A DNA stretch of 38,738 nt from assembly GCF_000281045.1 (NCBI RefSeq), contig NW_008246068.1, forward strand, positions 1,427,628-1,466,365, in the 5' to 3' direction. Shown here one piece after another: positions 17,361 to 27,168 of the stretch. The notes beneath the pieces are model-generated. The model was not told where the DNA came from. It did no database searches and saw only the letters and a program-made list of their open reading frames with translations. The position numbers and the translations under genes are program-made. Numbering within the stretch: the first letter of the stretch is position 1; every line of letters begins with the position of its first letter. The DNA comes from Saprolegnia diclina VS20 (lineage: Eukaryota > Oomycota > Saprolegniomycetes > Saprolegniales > Saprolegniaceae).

Positions 17361-18620
17361 TCACGCGACGGTCTTTGTGATGATGTCGTTGACCTTGGAG
17401 CCGTGCGTCGAGAGCAAGTTGAGCGCAAAGTCGGCAATGTCCTCGGCGTCGGCAGCCTCTGTCTCGGGCTCGTGCGACCGCGGCGGCTTGGTCACTTGCG
17501 TCATGACGTACTTGATCGTTTTGCTCGGGTTGTCAGGGCACGGCTGCAACACAATCCTAGTTGCATCGCCGTAGGACGGAATTGCGAATCGCAAAGATTT
17601 ACCAGCCAACCGTGTTGTCGCGGAAGCAGTGGGGGCTGTGCGGGAAGAGATCGTCTTGGAGCAGCGACCGGTACACAAACACGATACGCGTTGCTTCCAC
17701 GATGCGCTGGGCGAGGTACCGGCCTTGCACAGCGACGTCAAAGAGGTTGTGCGTCACGGTCGCCCGTGTCTCCGTGTACACCGTGTCTTCGTCCACTTGA
17801 TGCAGGATCTACCAGGTATGATACAAGCGATTTTGTCGAACCCGTCATGCATACCGAGCCGTTGGCGTCGAGAACGGAGGTGCGAGGGACCTTGACGCGC
17901 TGGCAGAGCACGGCCCATAACCCCGCTGCGACGGCGTCCATCTTGGCGTCAAGGACGTTGCACTGCATAAAGTCAAACCACAGGACGTTGTGGCGCGAGC
18001 GCAGCGAGAGCGACGAGTGGCCGTCCTTGAGGTCGTACACGCTGTTCTTGATGAGCTCCGACTCCATGCGGTCGTGGAGGTGGCTTAGAATCGCGCGCAT
18101 GCTGTGCTCGCGGGCCGCGCTGTCGACGCCGAGGCGCCACGTTCGCCATTCGTCGTGGTCAGACTGAGGTGTGAGCTACACATCGACGGATGAAATGGTC
18201 GCTAGCGTTGATGAAATGGCGTACCGCGAGCTTGGGCTTCTTCTTGAGGACGCGTTCGAGAGCGCTAATCGTCTTGAGCTGCTCCTGGAGCATGTTGCGC
18301 AAGAGGGTGTTTTCTTGCAGCGTCTTTTGCGCAGCGACCACCTGGTCCTTGGCGCGCGTCTCCCAGACCGAGGCGTTGAGCGGCAGCTCGGCGCGCTTGC
18401 TGAGCGTGTCGAGCGTCGTGCGGAGGTCGGTCTCCTTGGCGCGCAGCGCGTCGATCTCTTGCTTGAGCGTGATGCGATGGCGCTTCCGGCGCTTGGGCTT
18501 CTCGTCCGTCGAGCTCGTCTCGGACGTTCCGTCATCCTCGAAGTCGCCCTGGTCGCCCGGGTACTCGTCGAGGAACTCGCCAAATAGGATGCGCTCGACA
18601 ATGTCGTCGTCGCTGCTCAT
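17361..18620 (-). CDS. Basic coiled-coil protein, M96 mating-specific/bZIP-START-like
   Basis: Four exons, minus strand: 18620..18225, 18175..17855, 17808..17603, 17556..17361 (372 aa). The introns are 46-49 bases (GTACGC, GTATGC and GTAAAT donors; TAG acceptors). Residues 1-40 are acidic and Ser-rich. A basic stretch KPKRRKRHRITLKQEIDALR (~41-60) then leads into a coiled coil with the pattern W-x5-KDQ...ENTLLRNMLQEQL (~86-125). This order is typical of the oomycete M96 mating-specific family first seen in Phytophthora. The remaining ~240 residues form an alpha/beta region (VLWFDFMQCNVLDAKMD, YTETRATVTHNLFDVAVQG, IVFVYRSLLQDDLF) of START-like character. The basic coiled coil suggests a nuclear or DNA-binding role, but that is inference. 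Confidence 0.75.
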
Positions 18621-19083
18621 GCCAATGTCTCTGACTCGACTGAGCGACCAAATGCGTCCCGTTACATGCCTTTGTCTCAGCCAATCACACGACAGCAATC
18701 GACGCGCCACATGCGAATGCGAAGGAAGACCGACATGGACGCGACTTCCACGACGAGCTGGCAACAAGAAGAGCTCCTTGGACGCGCGAAGAGCGTGCGC
18801 CGCCAAGACGTTTGCTCGAGAGCGCAGTCGTCGTCGCAACGCAGAAATGATATCGCATCATAGGTCGTGATAGTACATCTGGAATGAAATGCACTACTCA
18901 TTCGCAATCACACGCTTGTTGATGCAGCAGTTTGCCCTTTTGCTCCTGAATACCATGCAAAGGTCATTCGGTAATGGTGGTCGACTAGTGGGATAGGGTT
19001 CTTTGGGGGCTAGGGTGCCGTCGCTCCATCAACACGCCATGATGCAACGCATGCGATGGACCAAGTGTCGTTTGGGGTCGATG
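18621..19083. other. Intergenic region
   Basis: 463 bases between the start of the M96-like gene and the stop of the cyclin gene, both on the minus strand. It should contain the M96-like promoter. No element or gene is recognised. Confidence 0.4.
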
Positions 19084-20177
19084 TTACGTGGTCGATGGCG
19101 GTGGCAGCACCGTGTAAATCGTGGCAAACTCGGCTTGGATCGCGGCGAGGTCATCGTCGCTAGTATCGCATTCTTCTTGGGACTTACTCCATGAGAGATA
19201 GTAATACCTGACATCAAAGTCATACCACCACGTGGGTGGCAACGGGTTGGGCTCCTAACGCACACAGAGGCGTGATGGCGGTTGCTGCAGCGTTCGTACC
19301 TCGAGGAGCGCGTGGGCAATGTAGATGCACGCGACCGCGACGATGGGAGCGTCGTACGTCAGCGACGACGGCGCGTAGAACAAGTCGCTGGCGAGTGTGA
19401 GCGCCACTTGGACGGTGGCTTTGGAAACACTAAGTTGCGCAGATCAACCTTGCACGTTTGTACGCAGCGTACCGCAGGAAGCGCGCGTAATTGAGCAAGT
19501 ACTTGTACGGCAGGTCCATGTCCAAGTCGAAACGCAGCACGCGCAGGACCTGCGAGAGCGTGATAGGAAAGAGTTGGGCATGCAGGAATATACATTTTGC
19601 TCGCCATCGAGGAGACGCTCCTTCATCGACGTGTACTCCTATTGCCATTATGAGCGTACCAAGATGGAAGGGAGCCTACCGAGCCAGTTGGAACGGGCGA
19701 GTTGGTCTTGTGGGCAATGCTGTAGGCAACGTTCATGATGTCTCGGAGTTTACGCGGCTTCTCCGATAGCTACAGCACGCATGACGGGCGATTCGGTGCA
19801 TGGACGTGTCTACCTTGGTCGAGAGAAAGATGCACGACGCGCCAATGTCCATGAACGGAAACGTAGCCGGGCTACTTGGGCATGAGCGTGGCCATGTTGG
19901 TGCGATACCAGCACCTCTTGGACGCGTAGAAGCGGTGGCACAGCATCATCGCCGTCGTTGTGGCGACCTGTATGTGCATGAGCCATCACACGCTTCGAGT
20001 GCGCAGCGAGCGACGTACGTAGCCCAGGTGCAGGCGTGCGCAGCAGTCGGCGACGAAGCTCGAGATCGCGTGCCATCGGCGATCGGCCTCCATTCGCGCT
20101 GCCAGATATTCTGCAAACCTTCGATACAGTATATTTGCATCCAATGCAATGTGAGAGGTTCGTCACGCACCTGCCAT
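19084..20177 (-). CDS. Cyclin Q (FAM58)-like cyclin
   Basis: Ten exons, minus strand: 20177..20171, 20110..20019, 19967..19915, 19871..19814, 19769..19680, 19638..19594, 19549..19473, 19429..19300, 19254..19208, 19159..19084 (224 aa). The nine introns are 41-60 bases. The first coding exon is only seven bases (ATG GCA G). First cyclin fold: SSFVADCCARLHLGYVATTT, MMLCHRFYASK, MDIGASCIFLSTKLSEKPRK, LRDIMNVAYSI. Second fold: NVLRVLRFDLDMDLPYKYLL, VQVALTLASDLFY, IVAVACIYIAHALLE, WWYDFDVSDDDLAAI ending in FATIYTVL. The 'LRFDL...PYKYLL' and 'PTWWYDF' patterns and small size fit cyclin Q/FAM58, the CDK10 partner, rather than larger cyclin K/L/T. No nuclear signal is obvious. Confidence 0.85.
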
Positions 20178-20331
20178 CTTGCCGTGCCGGAAGGCAACCT
20201 CTGACGAATGCGAGGATCAGTCATGCGTGAGCAGGGACAAAGGGGCGCGGAAGCGGCAAGCACGATGCAAGGCAAGTAGGGTGATGGTACTACACATTCA
20301 TTCAATAGATATTGGTTTCCTAGTCGTAGTG

Positions 20332-21660
20332 TTACAGAACCATATCGATGTTGCTAGTGGACGGGTGCGGTTGACCCATCATCATCGAAGCGGCTTCTTG
20401 GGCCGAAGCTTGCTGGACCATGAGCTCCGAGAGCTTGGCCTCCGACGCGTTGATGAGGCAGCTGGCGGCATCCTGGGAAGCGCAGACGACTTCGAGCAAA
20501 AGCTTGTGCTTGCGGTCCGACTCATCCTTGGGGTTGGCCGGCGCGGCGCAGGTTTGCTCAAAGAGGCGGCGCGAACGCTGGACGAGACGCGTGGCTGAGT
20601 TCTTCTCCGACTCGAGGAAGACGAGGCAGCGGCACATGGCCGAGCACACGTTGGGCGCAGCCACCTGGCAGAGCGCACCGAAGCGGCGACCCGCGTCGTC
20701 GTACTTGAGGCACGCGTCCTGCATCTCCATTTCCGCTGCCTGCGTTGCCTGCTGCGCGAGGATGTAGAGATCCTTGACACCGCCGCACTTGAGCGCCGTC
20801 TCCATTTGGAGGCACGCGCTGTACGCAACCTGGGCAGGGTTCGAGAGGGGCACGCTAGGCGTAGCGACCGTCGAGTTGGCACTTGCGTTCTGGCGCGCCT
20901 CGGCGTCCATCTCGAAGTCCGAAAAGACGTCCGTGAGGTTGTCGGTATCCGTCTCCATACCCGCGTCGGAGGGACCGCTGAGCGGCGCCGGCTCCATGTC
21001 GAACTCGCTCGACTCGCCGACCTGGTTGTACAGGTTGTTGACGAGCACGTCAACCATGGACGCGTCTTCGCCCTTGATGGCGTCGAGCATGTCGGTGTTG
21101 TCCGAGTCCGAGTCGTTCTCGCTGCGCGCCATCTTGGACGGGTCGTCGATGCCATTCACGCTCTTGCGCTTCTTGGCGCGGCGCACAGGAGGGACGCCCT
21201 GGTTCTTCTCCTTCTCGTGGATATGGCGATGACGGCAGAGGTTTCCCGACGTGTTAAAGCCCTTGTTACAGATCTCGCAGTGGTAGGGCTTCTGGCCCGT
21301 GTGCGTGATCTCGTGGCGCGCAAGGGTGAAGGCACGACCAAAGCGCTTGGAGCACTTGCAGCACGCAAAAGGCTTGAGGCCCGAGTGCGCCTTGACGTGG
21401 CGACCGAGGTTGCTCGACGAGCAAAAGATGCGACCGCAGCCCTGCACGGGACAGACAAACTTCTTGTTGTCGCACGAGCTGTTGGACTGCGGGCTCGAGT
21501 CGCAGCCATCCTTGCAGTTGCCAGGTGACTCGCAGCCCGAGTCCGAGAACGACTCGCACTTCTTGAGGCCGACGCGGCCAGGTGTTACAGCGGCAAAGGA
21601 ACCTTCCGGGGGCTTCTCGCCATCAGACTCGGGCTCGATGTCAGCAATGCCACCGCCCAT
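20332..21660 (-). CDS. C2H2 zinc-finger protein (three fingers), putative transcription factor
   Basis: Intronless, 442 aa. Three classical C2H2 fingers lie at residues ~70-92 (C-x4-C variant, GCGRIFCSSSNLGRHVKAH), ~100-120 (CCKCSKRFGRAFTLARHEITH) and ~128-148 (CEICNKGFNTSGNLCRHRHIH). Their linkers are SGLKPF and TGQKPY. A basic stretch PPVRRAKKRKS right after the fingers is a likely nuclear localisation signal. The N-terminus (1-68) is Cys/Ser/Glu-rich. Residues ~185-270 are acidic and could activate transcription. The C-terminal ~170 residues are helical, Ala/Cys-rich and unfamiliar (QQATQAAEMEMQDACLKY). It probably binds DNA in the nucleus; target genes are unknown. It lies 154 bases upstream of the cyclin start, on the same strand. 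Confidence 0.88.
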   Translation of the reverse strand: MGGGIADIEPESDGEKPPEGSFAAVTPGRVGLKKCESFSDSGCESPGNCKDGCDSSPQSNSSCDNKKFVCPVQGCGRIFCSSSNLGRHVKAHSGLKPFACCKCSKRFGRAFTLARHEITHTGQKPYHCEICNKGFNTSGNLCRHRHIHEKEKNQGVPPVRRAKKRKSVNGIDDPSKMARSENDSDSDNTDMLDAIKGEDASMVDVLVNNLYNQVGESSEFDMEPAPLSGPSDAGMETDTDNLTDVFSDFEMDAEARQNASANSTVATPSVPLSNPAQVAYSACLQMETALKCGGVKDLYILAQQATQAAEMEMQDACLKYDDAGRRFGALCQVAAPNVCSAMCRCLVFLESEKNSATRLVQRSRRLFEQTCAAPANPKDESDRKHKLLLEVVCASQDAASCLINASEAKLSELMVQQASAQEAASMMMGQPHPSTSNIDMVL

Positions 21661-23117
21661 CGTGTAGTAGTGTTAGGAAGCTGGGAGAATGCGACTCGAA
21701 TCGTAGATCAAAAGCGGCGCCGGGTGAGCAGCGCGAGCGAGAAGCCGGGTGTTCAGGTCTCTGCGAATGGGATTCTGACGGAGCTTGCGGCGCTGCCACC
21801 CGGCGTGCCGCCCGTACACCGTACATTGTGTCGTACAGCAGATTGTACATTCATTCACATACAAAATGCAAGATCGAAATGTACCATGTTCGAAAACAGC
21901 GAGTTGTACGGCTTCTGGCGTCATTTGTGAGTTTTTTCAAGACTGCGCCGGTTCCATACTCAATTCAAGATATTCGAATGAAACGCAATGTATTTTGTCG
22001 AACGGCCCCAATCGCTGGTTACAATGTATTGCTACTGCTTTTGGTGGGTACGTTTTTATTAATATACACTAGCACATACAAAGTGTAGAGAAAGGACTAA
22101 ATTATTTGATTGGACACGGACAAACATTTTATTCCCGCGCTCCAAAACCAGATTGGATCAAAAATTGGAGAATCCTTTGAAAACGCATAACTCGCAAGGG
22201 CGGACACATCGATAAATAGAGGTCAACATCTTTCAGTGGTCGTGGCGGGTTGCATTTTCAATGCTTCGAAATGCCCTTCAAGCCAGTGCTCAATCGGCGC
22301 AGGTGAGCGAGCACCTGGATAAGCACTCGGCTCTTCGTTGACTAACGGGTCGCTCGTTTCAAATCATACATGGGCTCTCGATTGGACCGTGATTTATGCA
22401 CCGTGCCGCCCATGATCGAATCCAGTCGGCTCCCGGTCTGTACAGTGTAATGCCCAGTCGCCAGCTGTCAATTCTTGAAGAGGCTGCTCGCAGAGAAATA
22501 TACAAGGTCGACTTTGTCCACCGTGTAGAGATGGCACCGTCACGTGAGGCAAGCAACGGGTGTCCTTGTATGCTTTAAACCAAGCAGCAAAACTGCATAG
22601 GTTCGCAGAGACGGTCCTCAAATGAAGGCACGTGTCCGATGCTGCAAAGCGGGACGACGGCCGAACAAACGGGTGACAAACCTTCCATGACATCGTTCCA
22701 ATTCGTATACAAATCCCGAGATCGTTGCGACGCATACAAATCCCAAGATACATATTCACGGTGGCTCCTCTCCGTTCCAGCGCCGATCGTGCGCCAAATG
22801 TCGCGCTGCGCGCAGGTGCTCGTCAATATTTACGGTCCTCCCCTCGTGCGCGTGATATCCATCACGGCAAGGTCCTCCAAAGGGACGAGCTGTCTGCGCC
22901 GTGTACCCACCGCCAGCTCCCTCTCCTCGCCGCAGGTGCCGCTTGCTCTCTGGCTCTCTGCTTGAAAAAAAGGCGCGGAACTTCATGTTCCTCCCATCCC
23001 AGATGGCAATCACAGCCATCACAAAACACTGCGATTCGGTGAACGCGAACGATGTCACAATACTTGAGCTTCAACGTATGCAATACCAACGGCCAGCTCC
23101 AGCGGCCATTGGCCGCG
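21661..23117. other. Gene-poor intergenic region
   Basis: About 1.46 kb, lower in GC than its neighbours. The left part should be the zinc-finger gene promoter and the right end is the 3' flank of the reductase gene. Open frames (for example 22394-22759 and 22756-23058, minus) lack coding bias, motifs or splice support. I see no RNA gene or mobile element. Confidence 0.45.
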
Positions 23118-24362
23118 TCAATTGACGACGGCGTGGGGGAGTGCGGCGCCCGAGACGCCAGCGACCACGTTTTGCACGGCGATGTCGGCCATCGCCTGGC
23201 GTGTCTTGATGGTCGCCGACCCAATGTGCGGGAAGATCGTGCAGTTGGGCAACGTGAACAACTACACGTAACGTTAGTACGTGCAGAGAGGAGCGATGCT
23301 AGGGTCATGGGGTGTCAACCTTGTCGTCAATCGGAAGAGGCTCGGGGTCGGTGACGTCAAGGCCGGCCGCCGCCAGCTGCTTAGCAACGAGTGCGTCGTA
23401 GAGCGCGGCTTGGTCCACAACCGGGCCACGGCTCGTGTTGATGAGGACGGCCGACGGCTTCATGCTGCGCAAACTACGCACCCATTAGTTTAAGTCCCAC
23501 GCTGCCTGGGGTGTACGTCGTGGCGTTGATGAGGTGTTGCGTGCCTGGCGTCAGTGGGCAGTGCACGCTCACAATGTCGCTGGCGCCAAGGAGCTCGTCC
23601 AGGGAACAATACCGAGCTCCAAGCGGCTGCGCAGCTTCTGGCTTTTCGTTGGGACCGGTGTAAAGAATGCGGCACCCAAACGCTGCGCGCATCATCTGCG
23701 CGTACTTGGCCCCGATGCGGCCGAGGCCGATGATGCCGACGGTGCTTCCCTCGACGTCCGTGCCGCAGTACCTACGACAACATCGTATCACCCGTCGCAT
23801 CAATCGATGGCCAAATGCACTGGAAGGGCTGCCACGTGCCCCACTCCCCCGCCTTGGCGCTGAGGACGCTCGCAACCGCGTGGCGCTTGGCCATGAACGT
23901 CAAGGTCACGGCTGTTTCGGCCGTGGATGTATCCAAGACACCTAACACAGAACGATCTCAGATCGTCGTAAGCAGCAGAAAGACGCGGCCGAACCAGGCG
24001 TGAACCCAACCGCGACGCCTTTCGCGCGGCAGTCGTCGACCATGACGTGATTGTAGCCGACCGACATGGTGGACACAACCTTGAGGCGCGGGCCCGCCGA
24101 CGCCAGCACGTCGGCGTCGATGCGGTCCGTGAGCATGCACAAGATACCGTCGCACGACCGAACGCGACGCAAGAGCTCGTCGCGCGGGATCGCAATGTCT
24201 TCGCGCTCAAAGGCATCGCACTCGACGTTCGCGCGCTGCAGTTGCTCTAACCGCCGCATGCTCAGCCATTGGCGCACTAGCAGCTATACCCATGATGTAC
24301 GGAACATGGCGCGTGAGGAAGACGCGGGGCTTGGCCGCGCTGCTCTTGACGACCGCCTGCAT
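23118..24362 (-). CDS. D-isomer-specific 2-hydroxyacid dehydrogenase, glyoxylate/hydroxypyruvate reductase type
   Basis: Six exons, minus strand: 24362..24301, 24260..23995, 23941..23821, 23771..23517, 23473..23320, 23261..23118 (333 aa; GRHPR is ~328). Introns are 40-58 bases and every join restores motifs. The first exon supplies the N-terminal strand [11 protein letters not shown]. Then come [28 protein letters not shown], the NAD(P)-binding [39 protein letters not shown] (catalytic Arg), [11 protein letters not shown] (catalytic Glu) and FPHIGSAT (catalytic His). It reduces glyoxylate and hydroxypyruvate with NAD(P)H, in photorespiration-like or serine metabolism. TGPNEKPEA after the second Rossmann strand fits NADPH preference. 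It shares a 122-base divergent promoter with the CAP-H2 gene. Confidence 0.93.
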
Positions 24363-24484
24363 CGCCGATCCAAACAAAATAATGTGCTTCGGTGGCTTAA
24401 AAAGCAGAAGCTATTTAACATTAATGTGATTGGTCCAAACCACCTATCGACTTCGAACGGCGGCAATACTGCTTACTGGCATCA
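24363..24484. promoter_or_regulatory. Compact bidirectional promoter with CCAAT box
   Basis: Only 122 bases separate the ATGs of the reductase gene (minus) and the CAP-H2 gene (plus), so both promoters and 5' UTRs must overlap here. ATTGG (inverted CCAAT) is at 24429-24433, beside an AT-rich TATTTAACATTAATG stretch. Confidence 0.5.
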
Positions 24485-26671
24485 TGGCAGCGTCCGCCAG
24501 CGCCACGGGCCACCTCCTCGAGCCCATCAGGTCGGCGCCATGCATCGGTGCGTAGCCTCATGCGCTCGACGTGTAGAGACCTTGGCTGGCAGCTCGACCT
24601 CGCAGCCGAGCTCGAAGAGTACCTGCAGGCCATCCAGGCCGACGAGTCGGACTTGGTGAACTTTGCCCAAGCCGCACTGCTCGTTCAGAACTCGACTGTG
24701 CGGTACAGTAAGAAGGTCGAGAACCTCTACACGCTCGTGCTGGATGCGCTTACGCAGTTCCAATCGCATCCGGAGAAAGAGCGCACCACGAAGCGACAGC
24801 GCACGGCCCACGGCAGCGCCTCCCGCGGGACGGCGTCCGACAGCACGGTTCTCGCCACGTCCGACTTTGAGTCGCACGGATCGTCGCTCGATGCGCCCGT
24901 TCACTGGACCTTCCACAAGCGCGTTGAAGAAAGCGACAAGATCGATCTGTTGCCGAACACACAGCTCCTGCACGCGTCATCGAAGCGCATCACGACCAAG
25001 ACCTTCCAGTGCGATCGATGGTTGGTGCATCAGTGTCTAACGGGTTTCATTGTAGGGCGTCCATGGCGCTCATGGGCTCCTTGGTGCCGGACGAGGTCGT
25101 GACGGGCGAGTCGTTCAAGCTCCGGTCGTGCACTGTGCACAGCAAGGTTTTCTCCACCCTGTCGTCCAGTACGTTCATCTTGCGCGTAGTCGGGTGCACT
25201 GCTGCTGGATGACTGCAGCAAGCTCCTCTTGGATCCCGATGCAGCTGTCCCGACGGTCGAGCTACCGGCAGAGGCAGCCAATGTCACCTTTCGTCGTGGG
25301 ACGCTGCTGGGCAACATCTCGGAGGGTGACGAGGAAGCGCCAGAAAACGATGCTGTCTCCAGCGAGAGTGTAATGGCAACCGAGACCAACGGTGAAGTCG
25401 ACGACAACAATGACGTCAACGACGACGGAATGGACTACGACTTTGGCGGCGGCTACGAGTCACCGATGAAGGACGTTGCTCCGAGCAGCGCGCCGACGAC
25501 GCCGCCGCCGCCGCAAGAGACTGATTTTGCTGCCACGATGAACGCGAGTCCAGTGAAATCCAAGCCCGACCCGTGGCTGCAGCTCGACCCGTACGACGCC
25601 AGCCAAAGCGTGAGCCAGCCCTTCACCAAAGGTCACCGTCATCGGACTCTAACTTGTGTCTAATCCGAAACGTAGGTGTGACGTACACTACGCCCAAGCT
25701 CAAAACGACCAAGTCGGCCATCGCCAAGGACGAGCCGCTGTATGACCCCAACGCAAAGCGCGCGCAGCGCAGCGCCGAGCGCCTCAAGCGGCAACTCGCG
25801 GCCAAACCCGCTTCGTTGTTCATGAGCTTTGACTTTGAGAACGTTCCGTTTCGGCAGCTGCACCTCCAGTATGCGAACGCGATCGTTCGAGTAGGCAGTC
25901 GTCCACGTTTTTCAGTGGCTTGATCCGCGTGTAGACGGACGCGGCGGCGACGGCGCCCAAAGCTGCGCCTTTGTTCGTGCCCGCGGACGAGATGTCGACC
26001 GCACCGATGCTCGAGGCTAACGATGACGACGTTGTCGTCGATGATTATGGCTTTGACGCGGGGGTGAGCGATTACGAGGACGACGATGGCTGTGTGCCAT
26101 ATTCCCCCGCGCCGCCACCCGTCAAGGCGGAAGGCACCAAGGAAGAGGACATCTTCAAGGCGGACGATGACGTGCCGTCGTACGAAGACCTGTGCAAGCA
26201 ACACATTGTGCGTCAACCTCGAGCATGATGGTCGAGCAAGCTGTGATCTGCGTAGGAGCAATTCTTGCACGGGTCCGAGCACTACAAGAAGCAGACGACG
26301 TTGACACGAAAAGTGGCCAAGTGGCAAGCGTCGTTGGCGCCGCTGCTGACTGCCCAGGTCGATCATGTCTCTCTTGCTGCCCGCGCTCATTCATGGCGGC
26401 GTACTAGGAGGCGCGCCCGCCGTTTGACATCCAAGCGTGCGGCAAAAACATCGTTGACCACCTCGAGCCGACGGCGCCTCGGGCGTTTGGTGCAGTCGTC
26501 CAAGGCTTATCAGTGTACGAAGTGTGCCGCATGTTCACGGCCACGCTGCAGCTGGTACGTGCCTCTCCCTTCAGCACGCGATATCATCGTGTTGGGTAGG
26601 CCAACGCTGGCAGTGTCGAGCTGGCCCATACGAACGACATCGACTCGCTCGAATTGATTGTCCGTGCATAA
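24485..26671 (+). CDS. NCAPH2: Condensin-2 complex subunit H2 (CAP-H2 kleisin)
   Basis: Nine exons: 24485-24531, 24577-25020, 25056-25146, 25190-25631, 25676-25890, 25935-26207, 26256-26357, 26408-26554, 26600-26671 (610 aa; human CAP-H2 is about 605). Introns are 35-50 bases; the 35-base one has a CTAAC branch-like element. The N-terminal kleisin segment is clear: HLLEPIRDLGWQLDLAAELE, then VNFAQAALLVQNSTVRYSKK, VENLYTLVLDAL. The middle has acidic, disordered stretches. The C-terminal winged-helix part has SYEDLCKQHIEQFLHGSEHY, LTRKVAKWQASLAPLL and ARPPFDIQACGKNIVDHL, then VYEVCRMFTATLQLAN. CAP-H2 bridges the SMC2/SMC4 heads and binds CAP-D3/G2, acting in nuclear chromosome compaction. Confidence 0.93.
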
Positions 26672-26728
26672 GCAAAAGCAACATCACTGTACATTACGAA
26701 ACAGGCATTTACAACGATCGCTGTGGCA

Positions 26729-26956
26729 TCAGGTGCGCGCTGACGGTCGGGTGCCAAGGAGGCGACTGGCTTCTTCGAGCGCGAAGAGCGACCGGAGACG
26801 CTTGTGCACGAGCTCGAGGTATTGCGAGTTGCTTTGACAGTCGAGCGAGCAAAAGGTGAGGACGCAGACGCTGGTGGCGTTGAGGTACTTCTTGCCGCAG
26901 TTCTTACACTGACTGCGGCGGGCGACGATCGAGACGCCGGTCGCAGCGCGGCGCAT
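26729..26956 (-). CDS. Small zinc-knuckle protein, uncharacterised
   Basis: Intronless, 75 aa from the ATG at 26956. The core carries two Cys pairs that could bind one zinc: RRSQCKNCGKKYLNATSVCV then LTFCSLDCQSNSQYLE. The tail (LVHKRLRSLFALEEASRLLG) is amphipathic and helical. I have seen the FCSLDC arrangement in short oomycete proteins, but I know no function. It converges on the CAP-H2 gene with 57 bases between stops. The ATG is the first in frame; an upstream TTG extension adds only six residues. Confidence 0.6.
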   Translation of the reverse strand: MRRAATGVSIVARRSQCKNCGKKYLNATSVCVLTFCSLDCQSNSQYLELVHKRLRSLFALEEASRLLGTRPSART

Positions 26957-27168
26957 GCTGCTGCTTCCTCGCAAAAAGTGAGATTGAGATCAATGCGCCA
27001 TATCGAAGGGCGACCGGGGTTCGAAATAATTTAATACAAAGGTGCAAAGCTGCATAGACAATGCAAGTGTAGCTTCTCCAAAATGTATTCTAGCACGAAG
27101 CGATAGATACTTTTCTTTCTTTTTCGCGGCAAGAAACCGCGTTCGAATTTATGGGACCACGCACGCGC

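Noticed and set aside
22394-23058. Possible genes in the 21.7-23.1 kb gap
   Set aside because: Frames are short, lack codon bias and start on non-ATG codons in part; no splice pattern joins them into a recognisable protein.
27008-27030. GGTTCGA sequence resembling a tRNA B box
   Set aside because: No A box at the right distance and no acceptor or anticodon stems can be formed around it.
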